Shown: positions 1 through 6,563 of the stretch, piece by piece
Numbering within the stretch: the stretch's first letter is position 1
Layout of the letters: each line of letters starts with the position of its first letter
Assembly: GCA_034178965.1 (NCBI GenBank)
Contig: JAXFQM010000100.1
Location: forward strand, 1 to 7,463
Length of the DNA: 7,463 bases
Direction of reading: 5' to 3'
DNA from: Colimorpha sp034178965
GTDB taxonomy: Bacteria; Bacteroidota; Bacteroidia; Bacteroidales; P3
The notes under the pieces: generated by a model
Told to the model about the DNA's origin: nothing
Seen by the model: only the letters and a program-made list of their open reading frames with translations
The model's database searches: none
Made by a program: the position numbers and the translations under genes

Positions 1-1
1 A

Positions 2-220
2 TACAAGAAACTCTACAAGAAAAACATGACCGTGATGGCCATCCATGCTGGCTTGGAATGTGGCTTGTTGGGCGGCGTATACCCCAATTGGGACATGGTT
101 TCGTTTGGCCCCACAATCCTCAGCCCCCACAGCCCCGTGGAGCGCGTGAACATTGAGAGTTGTGAGAAATTCTACGACCTCCTCTTGGCCGTGCTACAAG
201 ACATCCCCAAAGCACAATAA
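2..220 (+). CDS. pepD: Aminoacyl-histidine dipeptidase (PepD), C-terminal fragment
   Basis: This is the last 72 residues of a cytosolic metallopeptidase of the M20 family that cleaves Xaa-His dipeptides such as carnosine. The gene is cut by the left edge of the window, and the reading frame is open from base 2 to the TAA at 218-220. The fragment shows the family's C-terminal signature: AIHAGLECGLL, then WDMVSFGPTI, then the SPHSPVERVNI segment. The His of that last segment is the expected C-terminal metal ligand of the PepD/PepV-type catalytic centre (family knowledge). The final helix, EKFYDLLLAVLQDI, is also typical of the end of this family. The next gene begins 5 bases after the stop, so the two may share a transcript, although PepD has no obvious functional link to the glycosyltransferase behind it. 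Only the C-terminal part is visible, so integrity of the rest cannot be judged. Confidence 0.93.
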   Translation, partial: YKKLYKKNMTVMAIHAGLECGLLGGVYPNWDMVSFGPTILSPHSPVERVNIESCEKFYDLLLAVLQDIPKAQ

Positions 221-225
221 TTTAG

Positions 226-1158
226 GTGTTTCTATCCATCATCATACCTTTCCGCCGCGGCGTTTTGCCACGGCAACACAACAACAATGCAGACGTCTTA
301 TTAAAAAGATGTCTGCATTCGTTGTCTTTTTCGTCAGGCGACGAAATGGAAGTGATTGTGGAAGAAGACGTCTTTGGCCTCGGTGCCAGCGCCATGCGCA
401 ACCGAGGCTTGGCAAAGGCAAAAGGAGAATATGTGTGGTTTGTGGACGCCGACGACGAAGTAGCCCCACATGCCGTGAAAACGTTGGTGGCGGCGTGCAC
501 CGACATACGCGGCAACGACCTGGTAAAAATGGGTTCCATGGCATCGCGGCAACAAGACTTTAACTACAACGCCACGGCAAAACCCTCTAACGCAGCATCA
601 TTGCTCGTACCCAAGTCCTCCTGCCTGGACCACACTACCTATCTGTTCCAGCGCAAGTTTCTGCTGAAGGAAAATCTCAAATATCCCGAGGAGATGCTGC
701 TGTTGGAAGACTCCTTGTTTGTGCTTCAAGCATTGGAGAAAGCGACACACATCACGGCCTTTCCGGACCTGCGCCTCTACCTCTTCCATCGTCATCGCGG
801 CCACCGTTGGGGCAAGGAGGATAGCCACCGCAACATGTCTGACATACTCCGCTTTTTCGCCGCCTTGCGAGAATATGCCGAAAAAGCTCCGCCTCTTTCT
901 CCCGCCAAGGCCCTATACAACAGATATCTATACGTGTATTTGCGCGTGCTGGCTGTAAAGTGCTGTCCTTGGGATGTCGTGGCGCGCTTTCGCCGCGAAA
1001 CTGCCATTGCGGGCTCTTTCTACTTCAATGGCCCTGCCGACGCCAAGGCACGCCTGCTGATGAACGAAGGCTGGCACCATGCGTTTTTGCGCGCCTGCCA
1101 TGCCTTGAGGGTATTAGATGGCAAAACAGAATTTGCAAGAAAGTATGGATGCGTGTGA
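226..1158 (+). CDS. Family 2 glycosyltransferase
   Basis: This is a predicted GT-A fold glycosyltransferase of about 310 residues, a normal length for single-domain GT2 enzymes that add sugars to surface polysaccharides. It starts with the typical first strand, (M/V)FLSIIIPFRR. It then shows GASAMRNRGLAKAKGEY (residues 53-69), followed by WFVDADDEV (71-79), which contains the DXD-type metal and nucleotide-sugar binding motif around D74-D77. LLEDSLFV (159-166) is the usual acidic ED motif of the acceptor site. No membrane segment is evident, so it is probably cytoplasmic or peripheral. The start is GTG at 226; a TAG lies directly upstream in frame and the first strand begins at once, so there is no better choice. 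The next gene begins inside its 3' end. The donor sugar and acceptor cannot be told from the sequence. Confidence 0.88.
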   Translation: MFLSIIIPFRRGVLPRQHNNNADVLLKRCLHSLSFSSGDEMEVIVEEDVFGLGASAMRNRGLAKAKGEYVWFVDADDEVAPHAVKTLVAACTDIRGNDLVKMGSMASRQQDFNYNATAKPSNAASLLVPKSSCLDHTTYLFQRKFLLKENLKYPEEMLLLEDSLFVLQALEKATHITAFPDLRLYLFHRHRGHRWGKEDSHRNMSDILRFFAALREYAEKAPPLSPAKALYNRYLYVYLRVLAVKCCPWDVVARFRRETAIAGSFYFNGPADAKARLLMNEGWHHAFLRACHALRVLDGKTEFARKYGCV

Positions 1159-2137
1159 AACCTTACTACGCGCCACCGTCTTTCGGCTGCCGCTGCCCGA
1201 CGATTTTATTCTCTCCCCCGAAACATGGCGCGCCACAGCGTCCAGGGCCATGGAACAGGGCGTGGGAGCCTTGCTCTACGACGCCATTCCTTGCCTGCCC
1301 CGATGCAACCACCCTCCCCGCGAAACGCTCTTCGCTTTGGCCGCCGCAGCCAACAGAGCCGAAAGGGGCTATTGGCAAAAGCAACGCGCCTATGAAACCT
1401 TTTCACTACTTGTGGGCAAGGAATATCCCATGCTGAAAGGGCTTTCGCTGGCAGCCCTTTACCCCACCCCACAGCACCGTGTTTTCGGGGACATTGACCT
1501 TTTTACCGGTGAGGAAACCGAGACGCTAACACAATTGCTGGAAAGCCACGGAATAGCGTGCGATAAAAAAAATCCGCGACACACAACCTTCGTATACCAG
1601 GGGGTGCTATTCGAAGCACACCGCTGGCTGGACTATTGGAACCCCCGCAAAGACCCGCGCCAAGCCGCATCCTTTCCCTTTGCCTGCGAGCGGAGGAGCT
1701 TCCAGGCGCTTTTCCTATCCGAAGGGTTAAATTATGACGCTTTGTTCTTCGACAAAGCCATCACACTGCGCAACATGTTGGACTGGGCGCTGCTCACCCG
1801 GCAGCCCGACTTTGACCGTGAGGAGTTTAATCGAATGAAGAAAAACACTGAAGTGGAGCGCTTTGCCGACGCATTTGACAGCCATTGCAACACTGTTTTG
1901 AGGCTAACGCCGCCATCGCCGATGCCCACTGTGGCTTGTGGCAACTTTTCTGCTATGTTTTGCCGCCAGCGAAAGAGACGGAGTTCGCCGTTGCTACGCG
2001 TGCTGTTGCGCAGTGGGAAATACGTGCGCTATGGTAGATGTTACAAACATCTGTATGGGGAAAACATGTTCCGCCACTTCTATTGGGAAAACCTAAAAGC
2101 CGCCACAAGAAGCCTGGCACGCTTTTTGCACTCATAA
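1118..2137 (+). CDS. Putative nucleotidyltransferase, NTP_transf_5-like (PF14907-type)
   Basis: This 339-residue protein resembles the uncharacterised nucleotidyltransferases of the polymerase-beta fold found in bacterial polysaccharide clusters. Visible family marks are LKGLSLAALYP (106-116), FGDIDLF (123-129) with the paired acidic residues D125 and D127, a further acidic position in LFEAHRWLDYW (164-174), and LRNMLDWALL (217-226). Actual nucleotide transfer has not been shown for most members, so the role is inferred. The start chosen is ATG 1118, which overlaps the glycosyltransferase by 41 bases and has a GAGG about 10 bases upstream; ATG 1145 in the same frame is an alternative that shortens the overlap to 14 bases. 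Residues about 258-292 are unusually rich in Pro, Ser and Arg and look out of frame, while the tail from about residue 294 (VLLRSGKYVRYGR) again looks genuine. See the frameshift finding. Confidence 0.75.
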   Translation: MAKQNLQESMDACETLLRATVFRLPLPDDFILSPETWRATASRAMEQGVGALLYDAIPCLPRCNHPPRETLFALAAAANRAERGYWQKQRAYETFSLLVGKEYPMLKGLSLAALYPTPQHRVFGDIDLFTGEETETLTQLLESHGIACDKKNPRHTTFVYQGVLFEAHRWLDYWNPRKDPRQAASFPFACERRSFQALFLSEGLNYDALFFDKAITLRNMLDWALLTRQPDFDREEFNRMKKNTEVERFADAFDSHCNTVLRLTPPSPMPTVACGNFSAMFCRQRKRRSSPLLRVLLRSGKYVRYGRCYKHLYGENMFRHFYWENLKAATRSLARFLHS

Positions 2138-2144
2138 TGATATT

Positions 2145-3596
2145 ATGACGAAACTGGATTTTAAACCGATAACCATAGCCGACCGAGACACGCTGCGCGC
2201 CTACACTTACGCTGCAGGGCAACGCAATTGTAACTTTTCCTTTGCCAACCTGGCTGCATGGCAGCCCACTTTCAAGACGCAATTCGCCACCACGTCCGAC
2301 GCATTGGCGCTACGATATTATTTCTCCGACGAAATGGCATATATGCTGGTGGTGAAGAACCCAAGCGACAACGCCATAGTAAACGTCATCTGCCTGCTTT
2401 TAGAAGACGCAGCCTCGCTTGGCAAGCCGCTAAACATATTGGGCTGCGAGGACAACATGGCAGAAATCATCAAGCGACATTTTGGCAGTCAAGTGACCAT
2501 CCAACCCTTACGCGACAGTTACGACTACATATACCGGCGCGAGTCGCTGGCTTCGCTGTCGGGGCGCGCCTTGCAGCCCAAGCGCAACCACACAAATCAG
2601 TTCCGTCGCCGGTATCCTAACTACGAATACCGCACACTGACAAAGGACCTATTCCCCCAATGCCTAAAACTGGCAGAGGTGTGGCGCAACAAGGGCTACC
2701 ATGAAAACCCGCCCGAATACGAGCACGACAGCATTGCCGCCGAGAAACGGGTGATGGAATTCACCTTTGACCATTGGGAGGAACTGGGCACACTGGGCGG
2801 CGCCCTTTTCGTGGACGGCACAATGGTGGCCTTCACCTACGGAGGCCCCATCACCCCCACCACCTTCGACGTGTGTGTGGAGAAAGCGGATACGGACTAT
2901 GAAGGTGCCTTCACCGTCATCAACCAAGAATTTTGCCGTCATCTGCCCTCGCAATACATCTTTGTAAACCGCGAGGAGGACATGGGGCTGGAGGGGTTGC
3001 GCAAGGCGAAAACCAGCTATCATCCCGAAGAACTGCTAAGTTACAACAGTCTCTCGTTCATGAAAGGGGCGGAATACTACTACCTCGTTGCCGGCAACGA
3101 GAAACGCGACAAGAGAGAGACTTGCGAATGGATGTGCCGACAATACGGTTTCGAATGGGACACCACGTGGGACTGGCTAACCAACCTCCACATCAACTGG
3201 CCGCTGACGGTAAAAGCCTTGGACCAGGACGAGAATACAATAGGGCTGCTCACCATGAGCGATTATAGCATAGAGGAAGAAACGCCGCAAATCATGCAGG
3301 ACAAGCCCTCCCTATTGGAGCGGTTGAACCTTTTCAGCCACACCGCGGTATTCTCATTCATCGTGGCTCCTGACCGCAAAGGCTCGCGCCTGAATTACGA
3401 TATGTTGCAATGCATCATGCCGCGCCTAAAGCAATATGACTACATCTTCGTTCCGGTGTTGCACCACCTGAAGACACACGAATACTGGAAGCGCTGGGGT
3501 GCCGTGCTGTTTTATGAGGATGCCGACAGCAAATACTATCTCATCGCCAACAACCCCGCTGTGACGGACGCCCTCAAGGAGCAGTCCAAGCCTTGA
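2145..3596 (+). CDS. DUF2156 (LPG-synthase C-terminal-like) protein fused to a GNAT-like domain
   Basis: This 483-residue protein appears to have two acyltransferase-fold parts. Residues about 1-305 match the DUF2156 family, related to the soluble C-terminal domain of MprF-type lysyl-phosphatidylglycerol synthases. Marks include YDYIYRRESLASLSG (126-140) followed by the basic KRNHTNQFRRRYP stretch (146-158), GGALFVDGTMVAF (218-230), and FVNREEDMGLEGLRKAK (273-289). Residues about 318-470 look like a second GNAT module, with VFSFIVAPDRKGSRLNYDML (402-421) in the place of the acetyl-CoA-binding motif A. There is no membrane segment, unlike full MprF. By family analogy it could transfer an aminoacyl or acyl group to a lipid or other acceptor, but the substrate is unknown. 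It starts 7 bases after the preceding stop, consistent with one operon with the glycosyltransferase and nucleotidyltransferase genes. Confidence 0.82.
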   Translation: MTKLDFKPITIADRDTLRAYTYAAGQRNCNFSFANLAAWQPTFKTQFATTSDALALRYYFSDEMAYMLVVKNPSDNAIVNVICLLLEDAASLGKPLNILGCEDNMAEIIKRHFGSQVTIQPLRDSYDYIYRRESLASLSGRALQPKRNHTNQFRRRYPNYEYRTLTKDLFPQCLKLAEVWRNKGYHENPPEYEHDSIAAEKRVMEFTFDHWEELGTLGGALFVDGTMVAFTYGGPITPTTFDVCVEKADTDYEGAFTVINQEFCRHLPSQYIFVNREEDMGLEGLRKAKTSYHPEELLSYNSLSFMKGAEYYYLVAGNEKRDKRETCEWMCRQYGFEWDTTWDWLTNLHINWPLTVKALDQDENTIGLLTMSDYSIEEETPQIMQDKPSLLERLNLFSHTAVFSFIVAPDRKGSRLNYDMLQCIMPRLKQYDYIFVPVLHHLKTHEYWKRWGAVLFYEDADSKYYLIANNPAVTDALKEQSKP

Positions 3597-4179
3597 CAAG
3601 AGGGGCGCTTTTGGCTTGGGGCTGGTAGAAAACCACACGAAAAAGCATTGTATAGCGGACTAAAGTACCGACAAACAAACCGCAAGAAGCCAAAGCTAAC
3701 CCAACAAGGCCAAAATGCACCTTTATTGTATTTAACCACTTTTATTAACGGCAAGACGCCACCCGCCTGGGCCAATATGGCACCGTGGCAGCACCTTGTC
3801 AGCACCAGCATAGCACCAGCATAGCATCAGCATAGCACCAGCATAGCATAAAACATGCCCTATTGGTGGTATATGGATGGAAACAAGAAGCCATTACGCA
3901 GCCTAATATTCTATCAAACCATACTGTAAACTAACAAATTAAAACCAATATTAAGCATTCATCCAACACCAATTAGAAATGGTTGCAGCCCACAAAAACA
4001 GAGAAGTAGCTTCCCTATATGAAATATAACAATATCATTACGATATAGTTGCAAAACAATTCGTTCCGCATACATCTATCGGCACGACGCCACAACGCAC
4101 AGGCTTGTGCCACACCTGAAACCAAAACAACCAAAGAGAACCCTACTTGCCCATTTGGCGACATTCACCCACAAACCAT
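3597..4179. other. Long AT-rich intergenic region
   Basis: This 583-base gap separates the DUF2156-GNAT gene from the orphan gene at 4180. It contains the 11-bp tandem repeat at 3801-3849 (listed separately), a possible 24-codon ORF at 3855-3929 with no support, and an AT-rich part from about 3890 to 4070. TATAGTTG at 4044-4051 differs by one base from the Bacteroidetes -7 consensus, but no -33 partner is visible. I found no convincing terminator, tRNA or conserved gene in it. Confidence 0.6.
3801..3849. repeat. 11-bp tandem repeat, four full copies plus a partial
   Basis: The unit AGCACCAGCAT occurs head to tail at 3801-3811, 3812-3822, 3823-3833 and 3834-3844, and a partial fifth copy (AGCAT) follows at 3845-3849. 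The third copy has one change (AGCATCAGCAT). The array lies in a non-coding gap. Because 11 is not a multiple of three, it is not a coding repeat. Near-identical copies suggest recent expansion by replication slippage; any role in protein binding is speculative. Confidence 0.9.
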
Positions 4180-4758
4180 ATGAAGATTTTGTTCAATCCC
4201 GACCACAAACGTTCCAAAGGCAATTCAAAAGGCACCTATAAGGCACACTACGGCAATGTAGAAATAGAGAAAAACTGTCCCGTCAAGACCGCCGCATCCT
4301 ACAACTCAGAAGCCACGCTGCTGAACGAAGCCACGTTTGCCATAGTCAACGCTGTCTTGCGCAACCATCGCGGTTTCCTCAACCTGTTGTTCGACAAAGC
4401 CCGCTCCGGCAGCACGGCAGTAGCCTTTTATAGAGAAAATAAGCAGGCGTTGCGCCAAATATTCGCGCCGCTCGCTAAACGCCTGGCGAACGGCGAAAGG
4501 GTGGACGACGAAGAGGCGGAGCAAGCCTTGAGGGACTATGCCGCTACACATCCCAACGCCATTGTACTTGGCAAACTGACGGGCTATCGCACCCTCTACC
4601 TCTGTGGCGCATGGCCCAAGCAAGTGAGGATGTACAGTCTCGCCTCAAAAGGCAGGAACCTACAATATTTGACCATTGTTGACCCCTCGGCATCAAACAG
4701 TTTCGCGCCGCAGGAACGCATGCAAACAACGGACAACACCGAAGAACAAACGCGATAA
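4180..4758 (+). CDS. Hypothetical protein, 192 residues
   Basis: I do not recognise this protein. The ATG at 4180 gives MKILFNPDHKR; a TTG at 4147 in the same frame would add 11 residues but is less likely. The N-terminus (residues 5-32) is basic and Gly-rich with short predicted strands (GTYKAHYGNVEIEK). A largely helical middle follows (about 42-124), including a charged segment ANGERVDDEEAEQALRDY. A strand-rich part (128-167, IVLGKLTGYRTLYLCG and LQYLTIVD) leads to a polar, probably disordered tail. There is no signal peptide or membrane segment, so it is probably cytoplasmic. The pattern of a basic beta start followed by a long helix and an F-x3-N-K segment (83-88) faintly recalls DUF6266-like Bacteroidetes proteins, but I cannot confirm this. 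It stands 71 bases before the carbonic-anhydrase-like gene and may be cotranscribed with it. Confidence 0.7.
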   Translation: MKILFNPDHKRSKGNSKGTYKAHYGNVEIEKNCPVKTAASYNSEATLLNEATFAIVNAVLRNHRGFLNLLFDKARSGSTAVAFYRENKQALRQIFAPLAKRLANGERVDDEEAEQALRDYAATHPNAIVLGKLTGYRTLYLCGAWPKQVRMYSLASKGRNLQYLTIVDPSASNSFAPQERMQTTDNTEEQTR

Positions 4759-4829
4759 AGCGGCATAGGAAACTGCGCAGACTTTCGTACGGCGCACAAG
4801 AGTACATGCCCAAAACAAAACGCAAAAGA

Positions 4830-5336
4830 ATGGCACTAATAAAGGAAGTTAAGGGGCTGAAGCCCCAATATGACGCGAGCTGCTACCTCAGCGATAACGC
4901 CACGCTGGTTGGCAACGTAACGCTGGGACGAGAATGCTCGGTATGGTTCAACGCTGTCATACGCGGCGACGTGTCTCCTGTGAAGATAGGCAACGGCGTG
5001 AACGTGCAGGACGGTGCCTGCATACACGTGAGCAGGGACGCTCCCACCTTGATTGAGGACGGCGTTTCCATTGGCCACAACGCAACCGTGCATGGCTGCG
5101 TCCTGCACGCGGGAGCCCTCGTTGGGATGGGGGCGGTGGTGATGGACCACGCCGAGATTGGAAGCGGGGCCATAGTTGCCGCTGGTGCCGTGGTGCTACA
5201 GGGTACGAAGGTGGGCGACGGAGAAATATGGGCTGGCGTGCCAGCCAAGAATGTAGGCCTCGCCAAGCCTGGTATGGCCGAAGACTATGCCAAGCGGTAC
5301 GTGGGCTACATAAGCTGGTACAAGGATAAGGCATAG
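4830..5336 (+). CDS. Gamma-carbonic-anhydrase-like hexapeptide-repeat protein
   Basis: This 168-residue protein belongs to the left-handed beta-helix family that includes gamma carbonic anhydrases and YrdA/PaaY-type proteins, which form trimers with zinc at the subunit interface. Visible marks are SVWFNAVIRGDV (37-48), NVQDGACIH (58-66) and IGHNATVHGC (81-90). The three expected metal-ligand histidines are H66, H83 and H88. Hexapeptide-type repeats run from about residue 14 to 140 and a helical tail (MAEDYAKRYVGYISWY) closes the barrel. The ATG at 4830 is preferred because MALIKEVKG matches the usual family start; an in-frame ATG at 4806 would add eight mostly basic residues. Hydration of carbon dioxide is possible, but many members of this family have unknown or acyl-CoA-related roles. 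The gene follows the orphan gene by 71 bases. Confidence 0.9.
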   Translation: MALIKEVKGLKPQYDASCYLSDNATLVGNVTLGRECSVWFNAVIRGDVSPVKIGNGVNVQDGACIHVSRDAPTLIEDGVSIGHNATVHGCVLHAGALVGMGAVVMDHAEIGSGAIVAAGAVVLQGTKVGDGEIWAGVPAKNVGLAKPGMAEDYAKRYVGYISWYKDKA

Positions 5337-5526
5337 GGCACGCGAAGCGTCACAAGTATGTTTATTTGGGAACAAGGCCTTACGATAGCAGAATGAAAAC
5401 ACCTTGCAAACAACTTGAAACGCCTGTAATGAACACTTTGCATCGTCCAAAATTGGACGCTTGAATGGGTGCAAGAGAAATCTTATTTACTATATATCAA
5501 TGTCTTGATAAACAACTTGCAATTTT
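5337..5526. other. Intergenic region upstream of the lipoprotein promoter
   Basis: This stretch carries no gene I can support. It holds an inverted repeat at 5444-5459 (7-bp arms CGTCCAA and TTGGACG around AA). A 10-bp direct repeat, AAACAACTTG, occurs at 5408-5417 and 5510-5519; the second copy lies just before the -33 region of the promoter. No terminator with a T-run is seen after the carbonic-anhydrase-like gene. Confidence 0.5.
5444..5459. repeat. Short inverted repeat, possible operator
   Basis: CGTCCAA at 5444-5450 and TTGGACG at 5453-5459 form perfect 7-bp arms separated by two A bases. There is no T-tract after it, so it is not a typical terminator. Its place about 70 bases upstream of the -33 region would suit a dimeric regulator site, but this is inference only. 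Confidence 0.4.
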
Positions 5527-5559
5527 TTTTCGCCATTAAGAAAAATCGTCGTACCTTTG
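5527..5559 (+). promoter_or_regulatory. Bacteroidetes-type promoter for the lipoprotein gene
   Basis: TACCTTTG at 5552-5559 matches the Bacteroidetes -7 consensus TAnnTTTG and is followed by CA. About 20 bases upstream a T-run ends in TTTTCG (5527-5532), a plausible -33 element. Transcription would begin near 5566, which gives a leader of roughly 205 bases before the ATG at 5771. Confidence 0.7.
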
Positions 5560-5645
5560 CAGCGTCGTTCGGGTGTCAATAATTCTCCCTGCGGCCAAAG
5601 AGGCGTGTTGCTAAGGCTTTATCTGTGAAAAAGACAGCACATCGT

Positions 5646-5753
5646 TGTGTGGGCTTGGCACACAGTCCCACGTTTCTTTGCGGACGCACAACACAACATC
5701 CGCCAAATGGGGACTGAATGGCAAAAAAGCGGCTCGGTGTAAAAGGCACCGAG
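5646..5753 (+). promoter_or_regulatory. Structured 5' leader of the lipoprotein mRNA
   Basis: Three stem-loops can be drawn in the leader. TGTGTG (5646-5651) pairs with CACACA (5659-5664). A GCGGA/TCCGC stem spans about 5670-5704. CTCGGTG (5733-5739) pairs perfectly with CACCGAG (5747-5753), with a 7-base loop, and ends 17 bases before the start codon. An 11-codon upstream ORF stops inside the loop of the last hairpin. I recognise no known riboswitch class. A role in translation control is inferred from structure and position only. Confidence 0.45.
5707..5742 (+). other. Possible 11-codon upstream ORF
   Basis: An ATG at 5707 opens a frame encoding MGTEWQKSGSV that ends with the TAA at 5740-5742, inside the loop of the hairpin 5733-5753. 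A ribosome on this frame would unfold the 5' arm of that hairpin. The peptide matches nothing I know and such a short frame can arise by chance. Confidence 0.2.
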
Positions 5754-5770
5754 GATAAACAAATAACACC

Positions 5771-6514
5771 ATGAAAAACATGATGACCAAATTGGGCGTA
5801 CTGGCTTTGGCAAGCATGTTTGTGCTTTCCATAGCCACCAGTAGTTGTGACCCCGAGGGCAAGCCCGACAACAACGAATTTGACATCACACTCGCCAACG
5901 GCACTTGGCAGTGCGACACTGCATCCATGAATGGGGAATTGATTTACGGTGTGAATCTACGCCTGACGCTGAACTCCAATCTCACGGGAGAGATGGTAAA
6001 CAACGGCTACCTGCCATTCTATGGCACCTCGTTCACCTACGCCATCAGCGGCAACACCATCACTATCACCCCTCCAAACGATCCGACCCACACTTTCACC
6101 ATCGAGAAGCTAACCGCAAACACCTTGCAGTTCTCTGGCTCGTTGGACAACGACATCCCTGCCGCCACGTTCTATTTCCACAAGGCCACGAGCAACCCTA
6201 TTGATGAGCAGTTGCTCATAGGCCACTGGGCAAGCACACGCATGCTCTACGACGGGGAGGAGGCCAACGAGTCCGTGCTCCTCGATTTCTATGAAGACCA
6301 CACTGGCCTGGGCACCTTCGACGGCGTGACAGAAAACAACGATTTCACATGGAGCATGAATGGCGACAGACTCACCATCATCCCCCGTGGAGACACCAAT
6401 GTAGTCACCGTGCATGAACTTTCCACCACCACCCTTCATTTCAGCGGGATGGTTGAACTGGACCATAATGAGATGCGAATGGAAGGCTGGTTCGCAAGAA
6501 TGATGACGGATTAA
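5771..6514 (+). CDS. Predicted lipoprotein with two lipocalin-like repeats
   Basis: This 247-residue protein begins with a basic N-terminus and a hydrophobic segment (MKNMMTKLGVLALASMFVL), then a lipobox-like ATSSC, making C26 the likely acylated residue. The residues after it (DPEGKPDNNE) are acidic, which in Bacteroidetes can favour surface display, though the match to a known export signal is not exact. The mature part is an internal duplication: residues 44-137 and 151-242 align. Shared points are GTW/GHW, FTYAISGNTITITP (88-101) with FTWSMNGDRLTIIP (192-205), and TANTLQFSG (115-123) with STTTLHFSG (218-226). The beta-rich pattern fits the lipocalin-like domains common in Bacteroidetes lipoproteins. 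The ligand is unknown. The gene has its own promoter, a long leader and a strong terminator behind it, so it is probably monocistronic. Confidence 0.85.
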   Translation: MKNMMTKLGVLALASMFVLSIATSSCDPEGKPDNNEFDITLANGTWQCDTASMNGELIYGVNLRLTLNSNLTGEMVNNGYLPFYGTSFTYAISGNTITITPPNDPTHTFTIEKLTANTLQFSGSLDNDIPAATFYFHKATSNPIDEQLLIGHWASTRMLYDGEEANESVLLDFYEDHTGLGTFDGVTENNDFTWSMNGDRLTIIPRGDTNVVTVHELSTTTLHFSGMVELDHNEMRMEGWFARMMTD

Positions 6515-6520
6515 TCTGAA

Positions 6521-6534
6521 CACGGCATGCCGTG
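6521..6534. repeat. Perfect 14-bp palindrome
   Basis: CACGGCATGCCGTG is its own reverse complement and lies 6 bases after the lipoprotein stop. It has no T-tract, so it is unlikely to terminate alone. The sequence ATGCCG followed closely by GCAAAG recurs at 6527-6540 and 6550-6560. Confidence 0.6.
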
Positions 6535-6563
6535 GCAAAGCGCTACAACATGCCGCAAAGTCT

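Noticed and set aside
2664..3023. Minus-strand ORF of 119 codons inside the DUF2156-GNAT gene.
   Set aside because: It is antisense to clear family motifs and has the composition of a shadow frame.
3586..3619. CCAAGCC (3586-3592) and GGCTTGG (3613-3619) could form a stem around the stop codon of the DUF2156-GNAT gene.
   Set aside because: The loop is 20 bases, there is no T-run after it, and the left arm lies in coding sequence, so it is not a convincing terminator.
3855..3929. A 24-codon ORF starting MPYWWYMDG just after the tandem repeat.
   Set aside because: It is very short, has no promoter or ribosome binding support, and matches no known small protein.
4097..4110. GCACA-GGCT-TGTGC hairpin upstream of the orphan gene.
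   Set aside because: The stem is only 5 bp, has no T-tract and no link to a start codon; it is likely chance.
4853..4866. GGGGC-TGAA-GCCCC hairpin.
   Set aside because: It lies within the start of the carbonic-anhydrase-like coding sequence and is explained by the codons for Gly-Leu-Lys-Pro.
5408..5519. Two copies of AAACAACTTG about 100 bases apart.
   Set aside because: The repeat is 10 bp in an AT-rich stretch and can easily arise by chance; there is no other sign of an attachment site.
5611..5928. Minus-strand ORF of 105 codons across the leader and lipoprotein start.
   Set aside because: It overlaps a well-supported lipoprotein gene, has no recognisable domain, and looks like a shadow frame.
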